Assembly (NCBI GenBank): GCA_947631315.1
Contig: CANRLA010000039.1
Coordinates: forward strand, 1-13,005
DNA: 13,005 bases
From: an uncultured Clostridia bacterium
GTDB taxonomy: Bacteria; Bacillota; Clostridia; TANB77; CAG-508
Reading direction: 5' to 3'
Below are positions 12,346-13,005 of the stretch, one piece after another. The notes under the pieces were generated by a model. It worked only from the letters and a program-made list of their open reading frames with translations. It had not been told where the DNA came from and ran no database searches. Positions within the stretch are counted from its first letter, which is position 1. Each line of letters begins with the position of its first letter. Both the position numbers and the translations under genes were made by a program.

Positions 12346-12382
12346 CTAAAAAGGCTGTCAACAATATATTTTGTTAACAGTC
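12346..12382 (-). terminator. rpmB terminator
   Basis: On the minus strand GACTGTTAACAA (12382-12371) pairs with TTGTTGACAGCC (12364-12353) with one mismatch and one G-T pair, then comes a TTTTT run. It lies 26 bases after the rpmB stop codon and faces the spoVM terminator. Confidence 0.8.
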
Positions 12383-12408
12383 TATTATATTATTATTTAA
12401 TTGAGATT

Positions 12409-12606
12409 TTATGCATTTTCTAATTTTGATGAACGTAAGCATTTTGCACAAACATGCATTTTTTTATTTTCTCCATTTACTTTTATTCTTACAGTTCTTA
12501 AATTTGGTTTCCATGTTCTTGGAGCTCTTCTACTAACGTGTGAACGAGCTATACTTATTTTGTTTCCATTTGCTACTGTTTTTCCACAAACATCACATTT
12601 TGCCAT
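12409..12606 (-). CDS. rpmB: 50S ribosomal protein L28, zinc-ribbon (C+) form
   Basis: Start ATG at 12606 with AGGAGG eight bases upstream; the in-frame start nine bases further up lies next to that site and is rejected. The product has 65 residues: MAKCDVCGKTVANGNKIS, then SRRAPRTWKPNLRTVRIKV and KMHVCAKCLRSSKLE, the conserved L28 core. Two CxxC pairs (4/7 and 53/56) form a zinc ribbon, so this is the zinc-binding version; B. subtilis RpmB is a zinc-free form. L28 sits near the tRNA exit site of the large subunit. Monocistronic, with its own promoter and terminator. Confidence 0.95.
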   Translation of the reverse strand: MAKCDVCGKTVANGNKISIARSHVSRRAPRTWKPNLRTVRIKVNGENKKMHVCAKCLRSSKLENA

Positions 12607-12649
12607 TTTTAGCACCTCCTATGTAATTCATTTTCATCGACTATTGTTA

Positions 12650-12678
12650 ATAATAACATAGATTTTAATTTTTTTCAA
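12650..12678 (-). promoter_or_regulatory. Sigma-A promoter of rpmB with extended -10
   Basis: Minus strand -35 TTGAAA (12678-12673), 17-bp spacer, -10 TATTAT (12655-12650) preceded by TGT, an extended -10. The leader is about 37 bases. Confidence 0.7.
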
Positions 12679-12768
12679 GTACTTTTAGTAATTATTTTCT
12701 AGCTTTTTGATAGAAATTAATAATTCTTATCAATTATTGTTTGTTTCATATCTTCTAGCTTTACTATG

Positions 12769-13005
12769 TTAATAATTGTTTTTTCTATACTGATTTAATT
12801 TTATATATTTTAATTTTGTTGCCATTCCTCCTCTTATGTGCCTTTCGGCTTTATTTTCATTTAGTACTTTTCTTACTTCATCATACAATGAAGGGCTTAT
12901 CTCTTTGAGTCTTTCTGATACATCTTTATGTACTGTGCTTTTGCTAACATTAAATTTTTTCGCTGCACCTCTTACTGTATCTTTTGAATCTATTATATAG
13001 TGTGC
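12769..13005 (-). CDS. spoIIID: Transcription regulator SpoIIID, C-terminal part (cut by window edge)
   Basis: The last 78 residues are visible; about 12-20 N-terminal residues lie beyond the window. The helix-turn-helix reads TVRGAAKKFNVSKSTVHKDV, followed by SERLKEISPSLYDEV and the SpoIIID hallmark HIRGGMATKLKY. B. subtilis SpoIIID has KTVRVIAKEFGVSKSTVHKD and HLRGGEATKLKY. SpoIIID is a small mother-cell DNA-binding protein that tunes the sigma-E regulon and sigK. The short basic tail KLNQYRKNNY differs from the acidic B. subtilis tail. An AT-only inverted repeat follows at 12719-12738 but is weak as a terminator. In many Firmicutes spoIIID lies close to spoIIQ; here it is about 11 kb away. 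Confidence 0.92.
   Translation of the reverse strand, partial: AHYIIDSKDTVRGAAKKFNVSKSTVHKDVSERLKEISPSLYDEVRKVLNENKAERHIRGGMATKLKYIKLNQYRKNNY

Noticed and set aside
12401..12661. 86-codon open frame on the plus strand opposite rpmB
   Set aside because: It is the mirror of the L28 gene and its promoter, with no ribosome site.
12719..12738. Inverted repeat as spoIIID terminator
   Set aside because: The stem is only seven A-T pairs and has no T-run; too weak to call in such AT-rich DNA.

Overview
The window reads as chromosomal DNA of a very AT-rich, endospore-forming member of the Clostridia (Bacillota). The evidence is the set of sporulation genes (spoIIAA, spoIIAB, sigF, spoIID, spoIIQ, spoVM, spoIIID), strong AGGAGG-type ribosome binding sites, AT-only spacers, and the spoVM/rpmB neighbourhood that is also found in Bacillus subtilis. 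Almost everything is on the minus strand; only two very small genes (11940-12227) are on the plus strand.

Layout from left to right. Positions 1-66 are the 5' end of what looks like a class C group II intron (minus strand), inserted exactly at the foot of the veg terminator. veg (124-426) has its own promoter, which carries a Spo0A-box-like sequence in its spacer. From 4344 down to 630 runs a continuous sporulation block: spoIIAA, spoIIAB, sigF, spoIID, spoIIQ. The first three make the anti-anti-sigma factor, the anti-sigma factor and the forespore sigma factor. spoIID overlaps sigF by one base, and spoIIQ has its own promoter that matches the sigma-F consensus closely. The block therefore holds the pre-septation switch, a mother-cell engulfment hydrolase and a forespore engulfment protein in the order in which they act. 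Upstream of spoIIAA lie 0A-box-like sequences, a perfect 21-bp palindrome with TATAAT motifs, and a small GAAA-loop hairpin beside the ribosome binding site.

Positions 4531-8254 are a second transcription unit: a promoter at 8226-8254, an aldose-1-epimerase-like protein lacking both usual catalytic histidines, a 62-residue two-helix membrane protein, and a valyl-tRNA synthetase of the archaeal/rickettsial type, ending in a strong terminator. greA (8435-8911) is a single gene with its own promoter and terminator. Positions 9133-11703 hold a membrane-anchored glycoside hydrolase family 18 protein of the spore-enzyme kind, followed by an unrecognised 279-residue protein whose ribosome binding site is buried in a hairpin.

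The right end holds a plus-strand pair, a 50-residue membrane protein and spoVM, convergent with rpmB (zinc-ribbon form of ribosomal protein L28, with its own promoter), and the 3' part of spoIIID running off the window. No spacer without a gene exceeds 300 bases. No tRNA, rRNA or CRISPR array was seen. All family assignments come from reading motifs by eye; no database search was run.
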